This document shows positions 42,305 to 52,451 of a DNA stretch of 64,000 nt, in pieces. Location: positions 186,001 to 250,000 of the forward strand of contig NZ_JADPKY010000078.1 in assembly GCF_023074185.1 (NCBI RefSeq), given 5' to 3'. Below the pieces are notes generated by a model that was given only the letters and a program-made list of their open reading frames with translations, did not search any database and was not told where the DNA came from. This DNA is from Bradyrhizobium sp. 132 (GTDB lineage Bacteria; Pseudomonadota; Alphaproteobacteria; Rhizobiales; Xanthobacteraceae). The position numbers and the translations under genes were made by a program. Position 1 is the first letter of the stretch. The number at the start of each line of letters is the position of its first letter.

Positions 42305-43504
42305 TCAAAACATCAGATTGTCCTTCACCAGGACCCAGCGGCCGCCCTTGACCTGCTGCACCTGGGTGATGGTGTTGGCGAGGTGGTCGGTCTTGGAGAA
42401 CTTGGTCGGCGGCGAGTTGAAGATGTCGAGGAACTTGTCGCCCGATTCCAGCGCGTCCAGCATCTTCTGGCCGGTCAGATCCTTGCCCGCCTTGTTGGCG
42501 TAGAACGCAAACGTCGTCACCGCGTTGTAGCCGATGATCGCCTGGGTGTTGGCATCGGTGTTGAACATCTTCTTGTAGTTGACGAGCCAGTCGTGGACCT
42601 TGCCCTTGGCGGTGTCCTCGTAGGGAATCTCGAAGCCTGACGCTGCATAGAGGCCCTCGACGGCGTCCTTGCCGAGTGCCGGCACTTCCAGCACGTTGGT
42701 CGGCGTCGCCCCCAGGAAGGTGACGTCCCAGCCGAGCTTCTTCGCCTCCGTCATCGCGCCGATGGTTTCGCGGATCACGGTGCCGAGCACGACGAGGTCG
42801 CAGCCGTCCGACTTCATCTTGGCGATCTGCGCGCTGAAGTCGGAGGCGCCGCGCTTGTAGCTCGTCACCGACGCCGGCTGCAGCTTCATGGCCGTCAATT
42901 GCTGGGTGAACCCGTCGAGAACGTTCTTTCCGTACTCGTCGTCCTGATGCATGATGCAGGGCTTCCCAAAATTCTTCCACTCCACCATGTACTTCAGCGC
43001 GGCGCGCGTGCTCTCGACGTAGGGCAAGAGGTTGTTGAACTTCAGCCGCTCCTGCGGCTTGGCCGGGTCGAACTTGAAGGTGAACTCGGCGGCGGTCAGC
43101 GGGAAGAGCTGGAGCACGCCGGCATCGAACAGGATGTCCTGCGCGGCCAGCGTCGGCGCCGATCCCATCGAGCCGATCATGACGAAGATCTTGTCGCGCT
43201 CGACCATCTTCTGCGAGGCCAGCACGCCCTTCTTCGGATCGTAGCCGTTGTCTTCAAGGATCATCCTGATCTTGCGTCCCTGGACGCCACCGGCCGCGTT
43301 GATTTCCTCGACGGCCATCTTCATGCCGTTGGAGACCGGCACGCCCCAGACCTTGATCGGCCCTGAAAGATCCTGATGGGTCCCGATGACGATCTCGGAG
43401 GCCGAGATGCCTTCATTGGTGACCTTGGTCTGCGCTGCGGCGGGCAGACTGGTGAGCACCACCGCGCCTACCGCAAAGCCGAACGCTCTCGACGATCTCG
43501 ACAT
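42305..43504 (-). CDS. branched-chain-amino-acid-type ABC transporter substrate-binding protein
   Basis: 399-residue periplasmic binding protein of the LivJ/LivK family. A signal peptide (AFGFAVGAVVLTSLPAAAQ) is followed by the first lobe with EIVIGTHQDLSGPIKVWGVP, then NGMKMAVEEINAAGGVQGRK and LEDNGYDPKKGVLASQKMV. It lacks the ligand-lobe Ser-Ser-Asn pattern of leucine-specific proteins in an obvious form, and the acyl-CoA ligase upstream suggests the ligand is a carboxylic acid. It is the last gene of the livHMGF-ligase-livK run and has a strong AGGAGAGGAG site. A repeat-type hairpin closes the unit. Confidence 0.9.
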   Translation of the reverse strand: MSRSSRAFGFAVGAVVLTSLPAAAQTKVTNEGISASEIVIGTHQDLSGPIKVWGVPVSNGMKMAVEEINAAGGVQGRKIRMILEDNGYDPKKGVLASQKMVERDKIFVMIGSMGSAPTLAAQDILFDAGVLQLFPLTAAEFTFKFDPAKPQERLKFNNLLPYVESTRAALKYMVEWKNFGKPCIMHQDDEYGKNVLDGFTQQLTAMKLQPASVTSYKRGASDFSAQIAKMKSDGCDLVVLGTVIRETIGAMTEAKKLGWDVTFLGATPTNVLEVPALGKDAVEGLYAASGFEIPYEDTAKGKVHDWLVNYKKMFNTDANTQAIIGYNAVTTFAFYANKAGKDLTGQKMLDALESGDKFLDIFNSPPTKFSKTDHLANTITQVQQVKGGRWVLVKDNLMF

Positions 43505-43584
43505 TGACGTCTCCTCTCCTTGGGGCCCGCATGATGCGAAGGGTGGGGGCCATCACTCCTTCGCTGTTTTTCGAACGAGATTGT

Positions 43585-45423
43585 TCAAGCCACCGCCCGC
43601 GCGAGATACATCGCCTCGATATCGGCGGCATAGCGCTTGTTCACGAAGCCGCGCTTCAGCTTCATGGTCGGCGTCAGCTCCTCGTCCTCCGGAGTGAGCT
43701 GGCGTTCGATCAGATAGAATTTCTTGATGGTTTCGACGCGGGCGAAATTGGCGTTGACCGCTTCGATCTCACGCCAGATCAGGTCCTGGATCTCCGTCGC
43801 GCGGCACAGGCTAGCATAATTGGTGAATGGGATGTCGTGGTCCTGGGCGAATTTCTCGACATTCTCCTGGTCGATCATCACGAGGCAGGTGAGGTACGGC
43901 CGCTTGTCGCCGATCACCACGGAATCCGAGATGTAGGGCGAAAATTTCAACTGGTTCTCGATCTCGGAAGGCGTGATGTTCTTGCCGCCGGAGGTGATGA
44001 TGATGTCCTTCATCCGGTCGGTGATGCGGACGAAGCCTTCATTGTCGATGGTGCCGACGTCGCCGGTATGCAGCCAGCCGCGATGGTCGATGGTCTCGGC
44101 TGTCCTCTCCGGCTGGTTCAGATAGCCCATGAACAGGAAGTCGCCCTTGATCAAGATCTCGCCGTCGGGCGACAGCGCGACCTCACCCCACGACACAGCC
44201 TTGCCGACCGAGCCAAGCTTGATCCGCTCCGCCGGCATCATGGTCGCGACGCCGCAATTCTCGGTCTGCCCGTAGAGCTCGTGGATGTCGATTCCGAGCG
44301 CGAGATACCAGCGGATCAGATCCGGTGCGATCGGCGCCGCGCCGGTGAAGGCGACGCGGCAACGGTCGAGCCCGATCATGCGGCGGATGTTGCGGAATGC
44401 GAGCCGGTAAGCGATGCCGTTGGCGATGCGCAACGACAGCGGCGGCGCCTTTCCTTCGATCCTGCAATCGACCATGCGATAGCCGATGCCGATGGCGCGG
44501 CGGTAGACCCATTGCTGGAACGGCGTCGCATCCTTTAGCGCGATGGTGATGGCGGAATAGAATTTTTCCCAGATGCGCGGCACCGCGAGGAAGATGGTCG
44601 GCTGCACCTCGCGCAGATTGTCAGGCACGGTCTCCGGACTTTCGGCAAAGTTCATCACCGAGCCGAGCGCGACCGAGATGTAATAGCCGCCGATCCGTTC
44701 GGCGACGTGGCAGAGCGGCAGAAAGATCAGCCGATCGTCGTCCTCCCGCGCCGGGATGAAATCGTTGGCGTGCCGCATCTGATGCGTGACGCTGCGGTTG
44801 GCGTGCATGGCGCCTTTGGGCGGCCCCGTGGTGCCCGATGTATAGACGAGAACCGCGAGATCGCCCGCGTTGCGGCTGTCGACCATCTCCTGCCACAGCG
44901 CCTCGCGGCCCGCCATGTAGTTGCGCCCGAGCGCGCGAAACTCGTCGAGCGACATCACCATGTCGTCGGAGAACCCGCTGAGGCCCTCCATGTCGAACAC
45001 GATGACCTTTTGCAGAGACGGACAGCGCGCGCGGCAGGCCAGCACCTTGTCGAGCTGCTCCTCGTCCTCGGCGAAAATCACTTTGGTCCGGGAATCATTG
45101 ACGAGGTATTCGACCTGGGACGACGCGTCGGTCGGATAGATTCCGGAGGAGACGCCGCCGGCGCATAGAATGCCCATGTCGGCATGGACCCATTCCGGCA
45201 CGGCGTTGGCGATGATGGAGGCGACGTCGCCAGGCGTGAAGTCGATGGCGTGCAGCGCGTAGGCGATCTCCTTCGAGATCTCCAACCATTCGCGCCAGCT
45301 CGTCGGCTGCCAGATCCCGAATTTCTTCTCGCGTATAGCCGGCCTATCGCCCCGCGTCTCCGCGGCGCGCAAAAAGCTTTTCGCGATGGTGTCAGCGACC
45401 GTCAGCACCGCCTGTCGGGCCAT
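43585..45423 (-). CDS. AMP-dependent long-chain acyl-CoA ligase
   Basis: 612-residue adenylate-forming enzyme. The P-loop motif VLVYTSGTTGPPKGAMH, the HELYGQTENCG motif, the RTAETIDHRGWLHTGDVGTI segment and the hinge/catalytic DRMKDIIITSGGKNITPSEIE are present; the C-terminal lysine region reads TPTMKLKRGFV. The length and these motifs fit FadD15/FAA-type ligases that thioesterify long-chain or arylalkyl acids. It sits between livF and the binding-protein gene on the same strand, with a good AAGGAGGAG site, so its product may trap imported acids as CoA esters. Confidence 0.9.
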   Translation of the reverse strand: MARQAVLTVADTIAKSFLRAAETRGDRPAIREKKFGIWQPTSWREWLEISKEIAYALHAIDFTPGDVASIIANAVPEWVHADMGILCAGGVSSGIYPTDASSQVEYLVNDSRTKVIFAEDEEQLDKVLACRARCPSLQKVIVFDMEGLSGFSDDMVMSLDEFRALGRNYMAGREALWQEMVDSRNAGDLAVLVYTSGTTGPPKGAMHANRSVTHQMRHANDFIPAREDDDRLIFLPLCHVAERIGGYYISVALGSVMNFAESPETVPDNLREVQPTIFLAVPRIWEKFYSAITIALKDATPFQQWVYRRAIGIGYRMVDCRIEGKAPPLSLRIANGIAYRLAFRNIRRMIGLDRCRVAFTGAAPIAPDLIRWYLALGIDIHELYGQTENCGVATMMPAERIKLGSVGKAVSWGEVALSPDGEILIKGDFLFMGYLNQPERTAETIDHRGWLHTGDVGTIDNEGFVRITDRMKDIIITSGGKNITPSEIENQLKFSPYISDSVVIGDKRPYLTCLVMIDQENVEKFAQDHDIPFTNYASLCRATEIQDLIWREIEAVNANFARVETIKKFYLIERQLTPEDEELTPTMKLKRGFVNKRYAADIEAMYLARAVA

Positions 45424-45500
45424 GCACGTCTCCTCCTTGTCGCGCTCCCCTCCGCTGCCTGCCTTGCCGGCGGTCTATTGTTACGGGCGGGTATCCTGAT

Positions 45501-45569
45501 CTAACGCCAAGTCTTGCTCTAACACCAAGTCTTGCTCTAACGCCTGCTTTAACGCCAAGTCTTCTTCTT
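45501..45569. repeat. tandem 18-base repeats derived from the livF tail
   Basis: CTAACGCCAAGTCTTGCT (45501-45518) and CTAACACCAAGTCTTGCT (45519-45536), then a partial CTAACGCCTGCT (45537-45548), then the livF terminal codons TTAACGCCAAGTCTT. Read on the minus strand these are copies of the last codons and stop of livF, placed downstream of its stop. Confidence 0.85.
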
Positions 45570-46337
45570 TTTCCAGCGCCGCTCGCCTCGCGCGCCCGCT
45601 TCCTTGGCGCCAAGGTAGAATTCCTGGATGTCCTGGGAATGCATCAAGCGGTCGCAGGTGTCGTTCATCACGATCCGGCCGATCTCCAGCACATAGCCGT
45701 AGTGCGCCGTCTCCAGCGCAACCTTGGCGTTCTGCTCGACCAGCAGGATCGACATGCCCTGCTCCTCGTTGACCCGGCGGATGATGGAGAAGATCTCCTT
45801 CACGAGCAGCGGCGACAGGCCGAGCGAGGGCTCGTCGAGCAGCAGCAGCGTCGGCCGGTTCATCAGCGCGCGGCCGATCGCGAGCATCTGCTGTTCGCCG
45901 CCGGAGAGCTGTCCGGCCGGTTGGTTGATGCGCTCCTTCAAACGCGGGAAATAGCCGTAGACACGCTCCAGATCTTCCGCAACGCCCTCACGATCCCTAC
46001 GCGGATAGGCGCCCATCATCAGATTCTCGCGCACGGAGAGGAACGGAAACACCTCGCGTCCCTCCGGCACGTGGCTGAGGCCGAGCCGCACGATTCTGTC
46101 CGCCTCCATGCGTTGGATCGGCCTGCCCATGAACTCGATGGCGCCCTTCTGCGGATCGAGAATGCCGGAGATGGTCTTCAGCACCGTGGTCTTGCCAGCG
46201 CCGTTGGCGCCCAGCAGGGTGACGATACGGCCGCGCGGCACCTCCAACGAGATGCCGCGGATCGCCATGATCGGCCCGTAATAGCTCTCGATGTTGGAGA
46301 GCTTCAAGATGATATCGGGCGTGACGGCGGCGTCCAT
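45549..46337 (-). CDS. livF: branched-chain-amino-acid-type ABC transporter ATP-binding protein LivF
   Basis: 262-residue ATPase. Walker A LLGANGAGKTTVLKT, signature LSGGEQQMLAIGRAL and Walker B LLLLDEPSLGLSP are those of LivF. The C-terminal MNDTCDRLMHSQDIQEFYLG is also typical, but the protein continues with a basic tail ending KKKTWR. It starts 3 bases after livG and acts with LivG on the LivHM channel. The DNA of its tail has been tandemly copied downstream. Confidence 0.92.
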   Translation of the reverse strand: MDAAVTPDIILKLSNIESYYGPIMAIRGISLEVPRGRIVTLLGANGAGKTTVLKTISGILDPQKGAIEFMGRPIQRMEADRIVRLGLSHVPEGREVFPFLSVRENLMMGAYPRRDREGVAEDLERVYGYFPRLKERINQPAGQLSGGEQQMLAIGRALMNRPTLLLLDEPSLGLSPLLVKEIFSIIRRVNEEQGMSILLVEQNAKVALETAHYGYVLEIGRIVMNDTCDRLMHSQDIQEFYLGAKEAGARGERRWKKKKTWR

Positions 46338-46340
46338 GCG

Positions 46341-47099
46341 TCAGGCTCCCAAATACGCGGCGACGACGTCAGGGTGCTGCTGCACTTCGGCGGGGGAGCC
46401 CGTGGCCAGCACCCGGCCGTAGTTCAGCGCAATGACGCGGTCGGAGACGCGGTTGACCAGCGACATGTCGTGCTCGACCATGAGCACGGTGACGCCGAGA
46501 TCGTTCTTCAGGTCGCGGATCCAGAACGACATGCCGTCGGTCTCCTCGACGTTGAGGCCCGAGGACGGCTCGTCGAGCAGGATCAGCTTGGGCTCCGAGC
46601 ACAGCGCACGCGCAAGCTCGATCACCTTGCGCACGCCATAGGGAAGGCCGGAGATCAGCTTGTCGCGATAAGGCTCGAGATCGAGGAACTCGATCACCTG
46701 CTCGACCCGGCGGCGATGCAGCTTCTCGCCCGCGCGCACGCTTGGCAGGAACAACAGCTCCTGCCAGAGCTGCGTGGTTGAATGCCGGTGGCGGCCGACC
46801 AAAAGGTTCGACAGCACGGTGGCATTCTCGAACAGCTCGATGTTCTGGAAAGTGCGGGCGATGCCGAGCCTTGCGATGTCGTAGGGCGGCTGCTCGGTGA
46901 TGTCCTGGTCCTCGAAGAAGATGCGGCCCGAGGTCGGCCGGTAGATCCGCGAGATCAAATTGAAGATCGAGCTCTTGCCGGCGCCGTTGGGTCCGATGAT
47001 CGAGAGGATCTCGCCCCTCTCCACCGCGAACGACACCGCATCGACCGCCTTCAGCCCGCCGAAATGCAGCGACAGATTCTCTGCGCGAAAATAGCTCAT
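46341..47099 (-). CDS. livG: branched-chain-amino-acid-type ABC transporter ATP-binding protein LivG
   Basis: 252-residue ATPase with Walker A IIGPNGAGKSSIFNLI, the LivG-type SRIYRPTSGRIFFEDQDIT and IARTFQNIELFENATVLSN blocks, a signature region of LPYGVRKVIELARAL, and Walker B LILLDEPSSGLN. The signature is LPYG in place of the usual LSGG/LPYGxQ, which is normal for LivG. Its start overlaps the livM stop by four bases. Confidence 0.93.
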   Translation of the reverse strand: MSYFRAENLSLHFGGLKAVDAVSFAVERGEILSIIGPNGAGKSSIFNLISRIYRPTSGRIFFEDQDITEQPPYDIARLGIARTFQNIELFENATVLSNLLVGRHRHSTTQLWQELLFLPSVRAGEKLHRRRVEQVIEFLDLEPYRDKLISGLPYGVRKVIELARALCSEPKLILLDEPSSGLNVEETDGMSFWIRDLKNDLGVTVLMVEHDMSLVNRVSDRVIALNYGRVLATGSPAEVQQHPDVVAAYLGA

Positions 47100-48247
47100 C
47101 GGTTGCGCTCCGACTTCACATAGATCTTCTGCCGCTTGAAGGTGGCGCGCTTGTAGAGTGGGAACAGCTGGAAGAAGAGTTTTATCTTCAGCCAGCGGCC
47201 GTAGAGCCCGAGCGGCTCGAACAGCACGAACAATACGATAATGATGCCGTAGATCGCGCCTTTCAGGCCATTGAGCGAGGCGAAGGCCGCGACCTTGGAC
47301 TGAATGTTGGCCGCGCCTTGCGTGCCTGCTCCGAACATCGCGGCAATGCCGGCGATGATGCCGGGCATGTCGTCCTTGAGGTAGGTCAGGAACGGATCGA
47401 TCATCACGATGAAGATCGCCCCCAACACCGCGCCGTGCAGGCTGAAGGTGCCGCCGATCAGGATCACGATGATGAACTCGATCGAGAGCTGCAGCGTGAA
47501 CATCTCCGGTGAGATGAAGGAGAGCTTGTGCGCGAACAGCACGCCGGCGAAGCCGGTGATCGCCGCCGAGATCGCAAAGGATTTGACTTTGTACAGCGCG
47601 ACATTGACGCCCATGCTCCGCGCCGCGGTCTCGCTGTCGCGGATCGCGACGAAGGCGCGCCCGGTCGGCGAACGCAGCAAATTGAGCGTGCCGACGATGG
47701 TCAGCACCAGCAGGGCAAGGCAGAGGAAATAGAAGGTCGGGCTGTCGCGCGAGACTGTGACGCCGAACAGCGCCACCGCCTTGATCCGCATGCCCTCGTT
47801 GCCGTTGGTGACGCTCTCCCAGCGCGCCAGGATCTCTTCGACGATGAAGGCGAAGGAGATGGTGGCGATGACGAGATAAATGCCTTGCAGCCGCAGCGCG
47901 GGGAAGCCGACCAGCGCACCGATCAGACCGGTCAGGAGCCCGGCCGCGAGGAAATAGACCGGGAACGGCACTCCATATTTCTGCAAGTACGCCGCCGTAT
48001 ACGCGCCGATCGCGAGAAACGCCGCATGGCCGAGCGAGGCCTGCCCGGTGAAGCCCGTCAAAATCAGCAGCGCCACACCGACGGTCGCATAGATGCAGAC
48101 GAAGACGAGTTGGCTCATCAGATAGCTGGAGAGCACATAGGGCGCGATCAGCAGCACGGCCAGCAGGAGACCGTATGAGACGAAATAGCCCGAATGCGGG
48201 AACAGCTTGATGTCGTCTTCATAGTCGGTCTTGAACAGGAAGCGCAT
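47096..48247 (-). CDS. livM: branched-chain-amino-acid-type ABC transporter permease LivM
   Basis: 383-residue permease with about nine helices. The ATG at 48247 (RFLFKTDYEDD) is chosen; the same frame stays open far upstream through livH but that part is an out-of-frame shadow of livH. LivM markers are YATVGVALLILTGFTGQASLGHAAFLAIGA and, later, GRAFVAIRDSETAARSMGVN, read here in overlapping parts. The C-terminal part includes GGTFSLHGAVLGAIFIVMI and EPLGLYGRWLKIK. It begins 5 bases after livH. Confidence 0.93.
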   Translation of the reverse strand: MRFLFKTDYEDDIKLFPHSGYFVSYGLLLAVLLIAPYVLSSYLMSQLVFVCIYATVGVALLILTGFTGQASLGHAAFLAIGAYTAAYLQKYGVPFPVYFLAAGLLTGLIGALVGFPALRLQGIYLVIATISFAFIVEEILARWESVTNGNEGMRIKAVALFGVTVSRDSPTFYFLCLALLVLTIVGTLNLLRSPTGRAFVAIRDSETAARSMGVNVALYKVKSFAISAAITGFAGVLFAHKLSFISPEMFTLQLSIEFIIVILIGGTFSLHGAVLGAIFIVMIDPFLTYLKDDMPGIIAGIAAMFGAGTQGAANIQSKVAAFASLNGLKGAIYGIIIVLFVLFEPLGLYGRWLKIKLFFQLFPLYKRATFKRQKIYVKSERNR

Positions 48248-48252
48248 GGCGT

Positions 48253-49128
48253 TCAGACCTTCTTGCGGACGTGACGGCCGAACAGGCCTTCGGGCTTCAG
48301 CAGGAGCACGGCGAGCAGCACGATGTAGGGCGCGACGTCCTTCCAGCCCTCGACCAGATAGAAGCCGGCCATGCTCTCGATGACGCCGATCAGGACGCCG
48401 CCGACGACGGCGCCGGGGATCGAGCCGAACCCGCCGAGCACGGCGGCCGGGAACGCCTTCAGGCCAAGCACCAGACCGACATTGGAATGGATGAAGGTGA
48501 TCGGCGCCAGCAGCACGCCGGCGCAGGTCGCAACCGCAGCGCTGATCGCCCAGACGATCGACACCACGCGCTTGACCGGGATGCCCATGTAATAGGCTGC
48601 CAGCATGTTCTCGGAACTGGCGCGCATCGCGGTGCCGAGCATGGTCTTGTTGAAGAACAGCCAGAGCAACGTGCAGAGGATGACGGTGGCCGCGATCACC
48701 GAGAGCTTGTCGTAGGCCAGCACCAGCGCGCCGATCCGCAGCACGCCCTGGCTGAACGGCGTGTCGATCTTGAAATCGTCGGTGCCCCAGATCATGCCGG
48801 CGACCGAGCGCAGGAAATAGCCGAGCCCGATGGTGGCCATGATGATGGAGAATTGCGGATAGCCGAGGATCGGCCGCACCACCACGCGCTCGGCCAGCAT
48901 ACCGAACAGCGCCATCGCCGCCACCGCGCCGGCAAAGCCGACCCAGTAGTTCAGGCCCAACATGCCGATGAAGGTGAAGGCAAAGAAGCCGCCCAGCATC
49001 ATCAAATCGCCCTGGGCGAAATTGACGACCTCGGTGGCCTTGTAGACGAGCACGAAACCGAGCGCGATCAGGCCGTAGACGCAGCCGAGCGCAACACCGC
49101 TGACCAGCTGCTGAACGAAATCCAGCAT
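48253..49128 (-). CDS. livH: branched-chain-amino-acid-type ABC transporter permease LivH
   Basis: 291-residue permease. The ATG at 49128 with a GGGAGGA site gives the typical start LDFVQQLVSGVALGCVYGLI; an in-frame start near 49467 would add about 113 non-family residues. Markers are VYKATEVVNFAQGDLMMLGG, an EAA-like RASSENMLAAYYMGIPVKRV and GGFGSIPGAVVGGVLIGVIE. First gene of the livHMGF-ligase-livK run. The promoter should lie in 49129-49381, shared with the divergent ABC exporter genes. Confidence 0.92.
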   Translation of the reverse strand: MLDFVQQLVSGVALGCVYGLIALGFVLVYKATEVVNFAQGDLMMLGGFFAFTFIGMLGLNYWVGFAGAVAAMALFGMLAERVVVRPILGYPQFSIIMATIGLGYFLRSVAGMIWGTDDFKIDTPFSQGVLRIGALVLAYDKLSVIAATVILCTLLWLFFNKTMLGTAMRASSENMLAAYYMGIPVKRVVSIVWAISAAVATCAGVLLAPITFIHSNVGLVLGLKAFPAAVLGGFGSIPGAVVGGVLIGVIESMAGFYLVEGWKDVAPYIVLLAVLLLKPEGLFGRHVRKKV

Positions 49129-49381
49129 CGCCGCGCATCCTCCCGATACAACCGGCGGTTCTTCCTGACCGCCTTGCCGCATCTTGTGTTCAGTCGCTAC
49201 GCAGTCGTTTTCGCGCCATTCGTCCCTTGGCCAATTCAGCCTGAACCGCCAAGCGCTGTCAACAAACGGTGACTTGCCTTTAGTCCAATCCGGATGACGG
49301 AATTTGCGGCAGCGCGATTCACGGTGCCGAAACATCTTCGGATCATGGTCGCGGGCGATGCAAAACCGCAAGGTGTGGCCC

Positions 49382-50127
<746 letters not shown>

Positions 50128-50131
<4 letters not shown>

Positions 50132-51654
50132 GTTCGGCCACCGCGCTCTCCTGGTTTGCCCGCCACGAGCTCCGGCTCGCCTGGCGCGAATGGTTCGCCA
50201 TGATGACCGGCGGGCGGCGCAAACGGGCGCGTGTCGCGGTGATCGGCCTGCTGTTGTTCGCGGCGCTGCTGCACGTGCCGGCCTGGGCGGTGATCGGCCG
50301 CTTCGCGGACCTGGAACTGCCGCTCGACAAATCCTCGCTGATCGTGATTTCGGCGACCATCTTTCTCGCCTGGACGCTGATGCTGTCACAGGCGATCGAA
50401 TCGGTGACGCGGGTGTTTTACGCCCGCGCCGATCTCGACCTCATCATGTCCTCGCCCGCGACGCTGGCCAATCTGTTCTCGGTGCGCATCGCCGCGATCG
50501 CACTCACCGTCACGGTGATAGCGCTGCTGTTCTCGACGCCCTTCATCGACGTGCTGGTGTTCGGGGGCGGCGCACGCTGGCTTGCGGCGTTCGGCCTCGT
50601 CGTCGCCATGGGCCTGTCGGCTGCGGCGATCGCGATTGCCGTCACCATCCTGCTGTTCCGCCTGATCGGCCCGGCGCGGACACGGTTCGTCGCGCAGATC
50701 CTCGCCGCGATCATCGGCGCCGGCTTCGTGATCGCGCTCCAGGTCGCGGCAATCATGTCCTACGGCACGCTGTCGCGCTTCACCATCCTGACCTCGGGTA
50801 GCGTGGCTGACCATGCCCCCGACGTCGACAGCATCTGGTGGTGGCCGGCGCGCGCGGCCATAGGCGACAGCGAAGCGCTGCTGCTGCTTCTGGCGCTCGG
50901 CCTCGTGCTGCTCGGGAGCGTCATGGCGATCTTCTCGGGCCGCTTTGCAGACACCGCGATCGATGCCGCCGCCTATGGCGCGTCCGGCCGCACAAGCGCG
51001 AAGGAGCGCCCGTTCCGCGGCGGGTCGCGGCAGCACGCGCTGCGGCGCAAGGAGTTTTCGCTGCTGTGGCGCGATCCCTGGCTGATCTCGCAGACCCTGA
51101 TGCAGCTGCTCTATCTGGTGCCGCCGGCGCTGCTGCTCTGGCGCAGCTTTGCCGACAGCTCCGCGGCGCTGACGCTGATCACGCCCGTCATCGTCATGGC
51201 GGCGGGACAACTCGCCGGCGGGCTCGCCTGGCTGACGATCTCGGGCGAGGACGCGCCTGATCTGGTCGCGACCGCGCCGCTAACTTCGTCCAGCGTCATC
51301 CGCGCCAAGATCGAAGTGGTGCTGATCGCGATTGCCGTCATCTTCTGCCCGCTGATCGCCGCGCTCGCTTTCATCTCGCCATTCCAGGCCGCGGTCAGCG
51401 CCGGCGCGGTCATCGTCAGCGCGGCGTCCGCGACCGCGATCCAGCTCTGGTTCCGGGTGCAGGCCCGGCGCAGCCAATTCCGCCGCCGCCAGACTTCCTC
51501 CCGGCTTGCGACCTTCGCCGAGGCGTTCTCCTCGATCGGCTGGGCTGCCAGCGCAGCGCTGCTGCTCGCGCTGCCCATCGCCGGTCTCGTCAGCGGCCTG
51601 ATCACCGCTAGCCTGGTCGCCATCACCTGGAAGTTCAGCCCAAGGCGGGAGTAG
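50128..51654 (+). CDS. ABC exporter permease, about 10-12 helices
   Basis: 508-residue inner-membrane permease. The ATG at 50128 overlaps the ATPase stop. Hydrophobic helices begin at RVAVIGLLLFAALLHVPAWA and recur through IAVTILLFRLIGPA, LLLLLALGLVLLGSVMAIFS and the C-terminal LLLALPIAGLVSGLITASLV. The central loop is basic (SAKERPFRGGSRQHALRRKE). The length and two-half layout resemble large ABC-2-like exporters, but I do not recognise a named family. The stop is followed by the toxin-antitoxin operator region. Confidence 0.75.
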
Positions 51655-51685
51655 AGCCGGCTTGGCCTACCTAGCGCTCACTTGA

Positions 51686-51709
51686 AAGTAAGGCGATATT
51701 GCCTTACTT
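51686..51709. promoter_or_regulatory. perfect palindrome, probable vapBC operator
   Basis: AAGTAAGGC (51686-51694) and GCCTTACTT (51701-51709) form a perfect 9-base inverted repeat with a 6-base AT-rich spacer, 27 bases before the antitoxin start. Antitoxins of this type usually bind such sites with the toxin to repress their own operon. Confidence 0.65.
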
Positions 51710-51736
51710 AAGCTTATCAGCGAGCGAGGATCCCCC

Positions 51737-51991
51737 ATGGGCACGCTTACCGTCACGGTAAAGGGACAGGTCACGTTGCGGAAAGACCTCCTGGAGCACC
51801 TTGGTGTGCATCCGGGCGACAAGATTTCGATAGAAAAGCTTCCTGGGGGGCGAGTTGAGGTGAAAGCAGTTCGGCCCACCGGGAAGATCTCGAATGCCTT
51901 CGGCTTCCTGAAAGGAAAGACGAACGGTCGATCGCTCTCGATCGAGGAGATGAACGCGGTCATTGCTGACGGCTGGGCCGGCAAGCGATGA
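51737..51991 (+). CDS. vapB: AbrB/MazE-type antitoxin
   Basis: 84-residue protein with an N-terminal AbrB/SpoVT swapped-hairpin DNA-binding domain: LTVTVKGQVTLRKDLLEHLG, then GDKISIEKLPGGRVEVKAV. The C-terminal part (SLSIEEMNAVIADGWAGKR) is the usual toxin-neutralising tail. It overlaps the PIN toxin gene by four bases, and a palindrome lies upstream. It should both repress the operon and block the toxin. Confidence 0.85.
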   Translation: MGTLTVTVKGQVTLRKDLLEHLGVHPGDKISIEKLPGGRVEVKAVRPTGKISNAFGFLKGKTNGRSLSIEEMNAVIADGWAGKR

Positions 51992-52392
51992 AGATAACAC
52001 CCGACACCAACGTCTTGGTGCGGGTGTTGGTCGGAGATGATGCCGAACAGGGCAAGTTGGGCGAAGCCCTTCTGGAGAACGCGGACCTAATAGCCATCTC
52101 GATCCCCGCATTATGCGAGTTAGCTTGGGTCCTCTCACGAGGCTACAAAACCTCTGCTGGAAATATCGCGGCTTCGATCCGGCACTTGATCAATGCCTCC
52201 AATGTAGTCGTCAACCGGCCCGTAGCTGAGGCTGGATTAGCGCTCCTCGACGCCGGGGGCGATTTTGCCGATGGCGTCATCGCCCACGAAGGCAACTGGC
52301 TTGGGGCCGATACTTTCGTGTCGTTCGACAAAAAAGCCGTGAAACTGATCGAAGCGAGCGGCGGAATGGCGCGGCTCGCCAGCACCACATGA
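51988..52392 (+). CDS. vapC: PIN-domain ribonuclease toxin (VapC-type)
   Basis: 134-residue PIN-domain protein. The acidic residues that bind the metal are visible: Asp6 (ITPDTNVLVR), Glu44 (ALCELAWVL), Asp95 (GDFADGVIAH) and Asp114 (FVSFDKKA). VapC toxins cleave specific RNAs, often initiator tRNA or 23S rRNA loops. Target unknown here. Translationally coupled to the antitoxin. The local base composition is lower in GC than the neighbours, consistent with mobility. Confidence 0.88.
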   Translation: MKITPDTNVLVRVLVGDDAEQGKLGEALLENADLIAISIPALCELAWVLSRGYKTSAGNIAASIRHLINASNVVVNRPVAEAGLALLDAGGDFADGVIAHEGNWLGADTFVSFDKKAVKLIEASGGMARLASTT

Positions 52393-52451
52393 CGCGAGGA
52401 TAATTCGTAGATACACTCATCAGATCGTCGATAAGCGGCGGACGGTTCCTG

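Noticed and set aside
47096..49138. 680-codon frame suggesting a giant fused permease
   Set aside because: Only residues after the ATG at 48247 match LivM; the first part is an out-of-frame reading of livH, which has its own frame and ribosome site.
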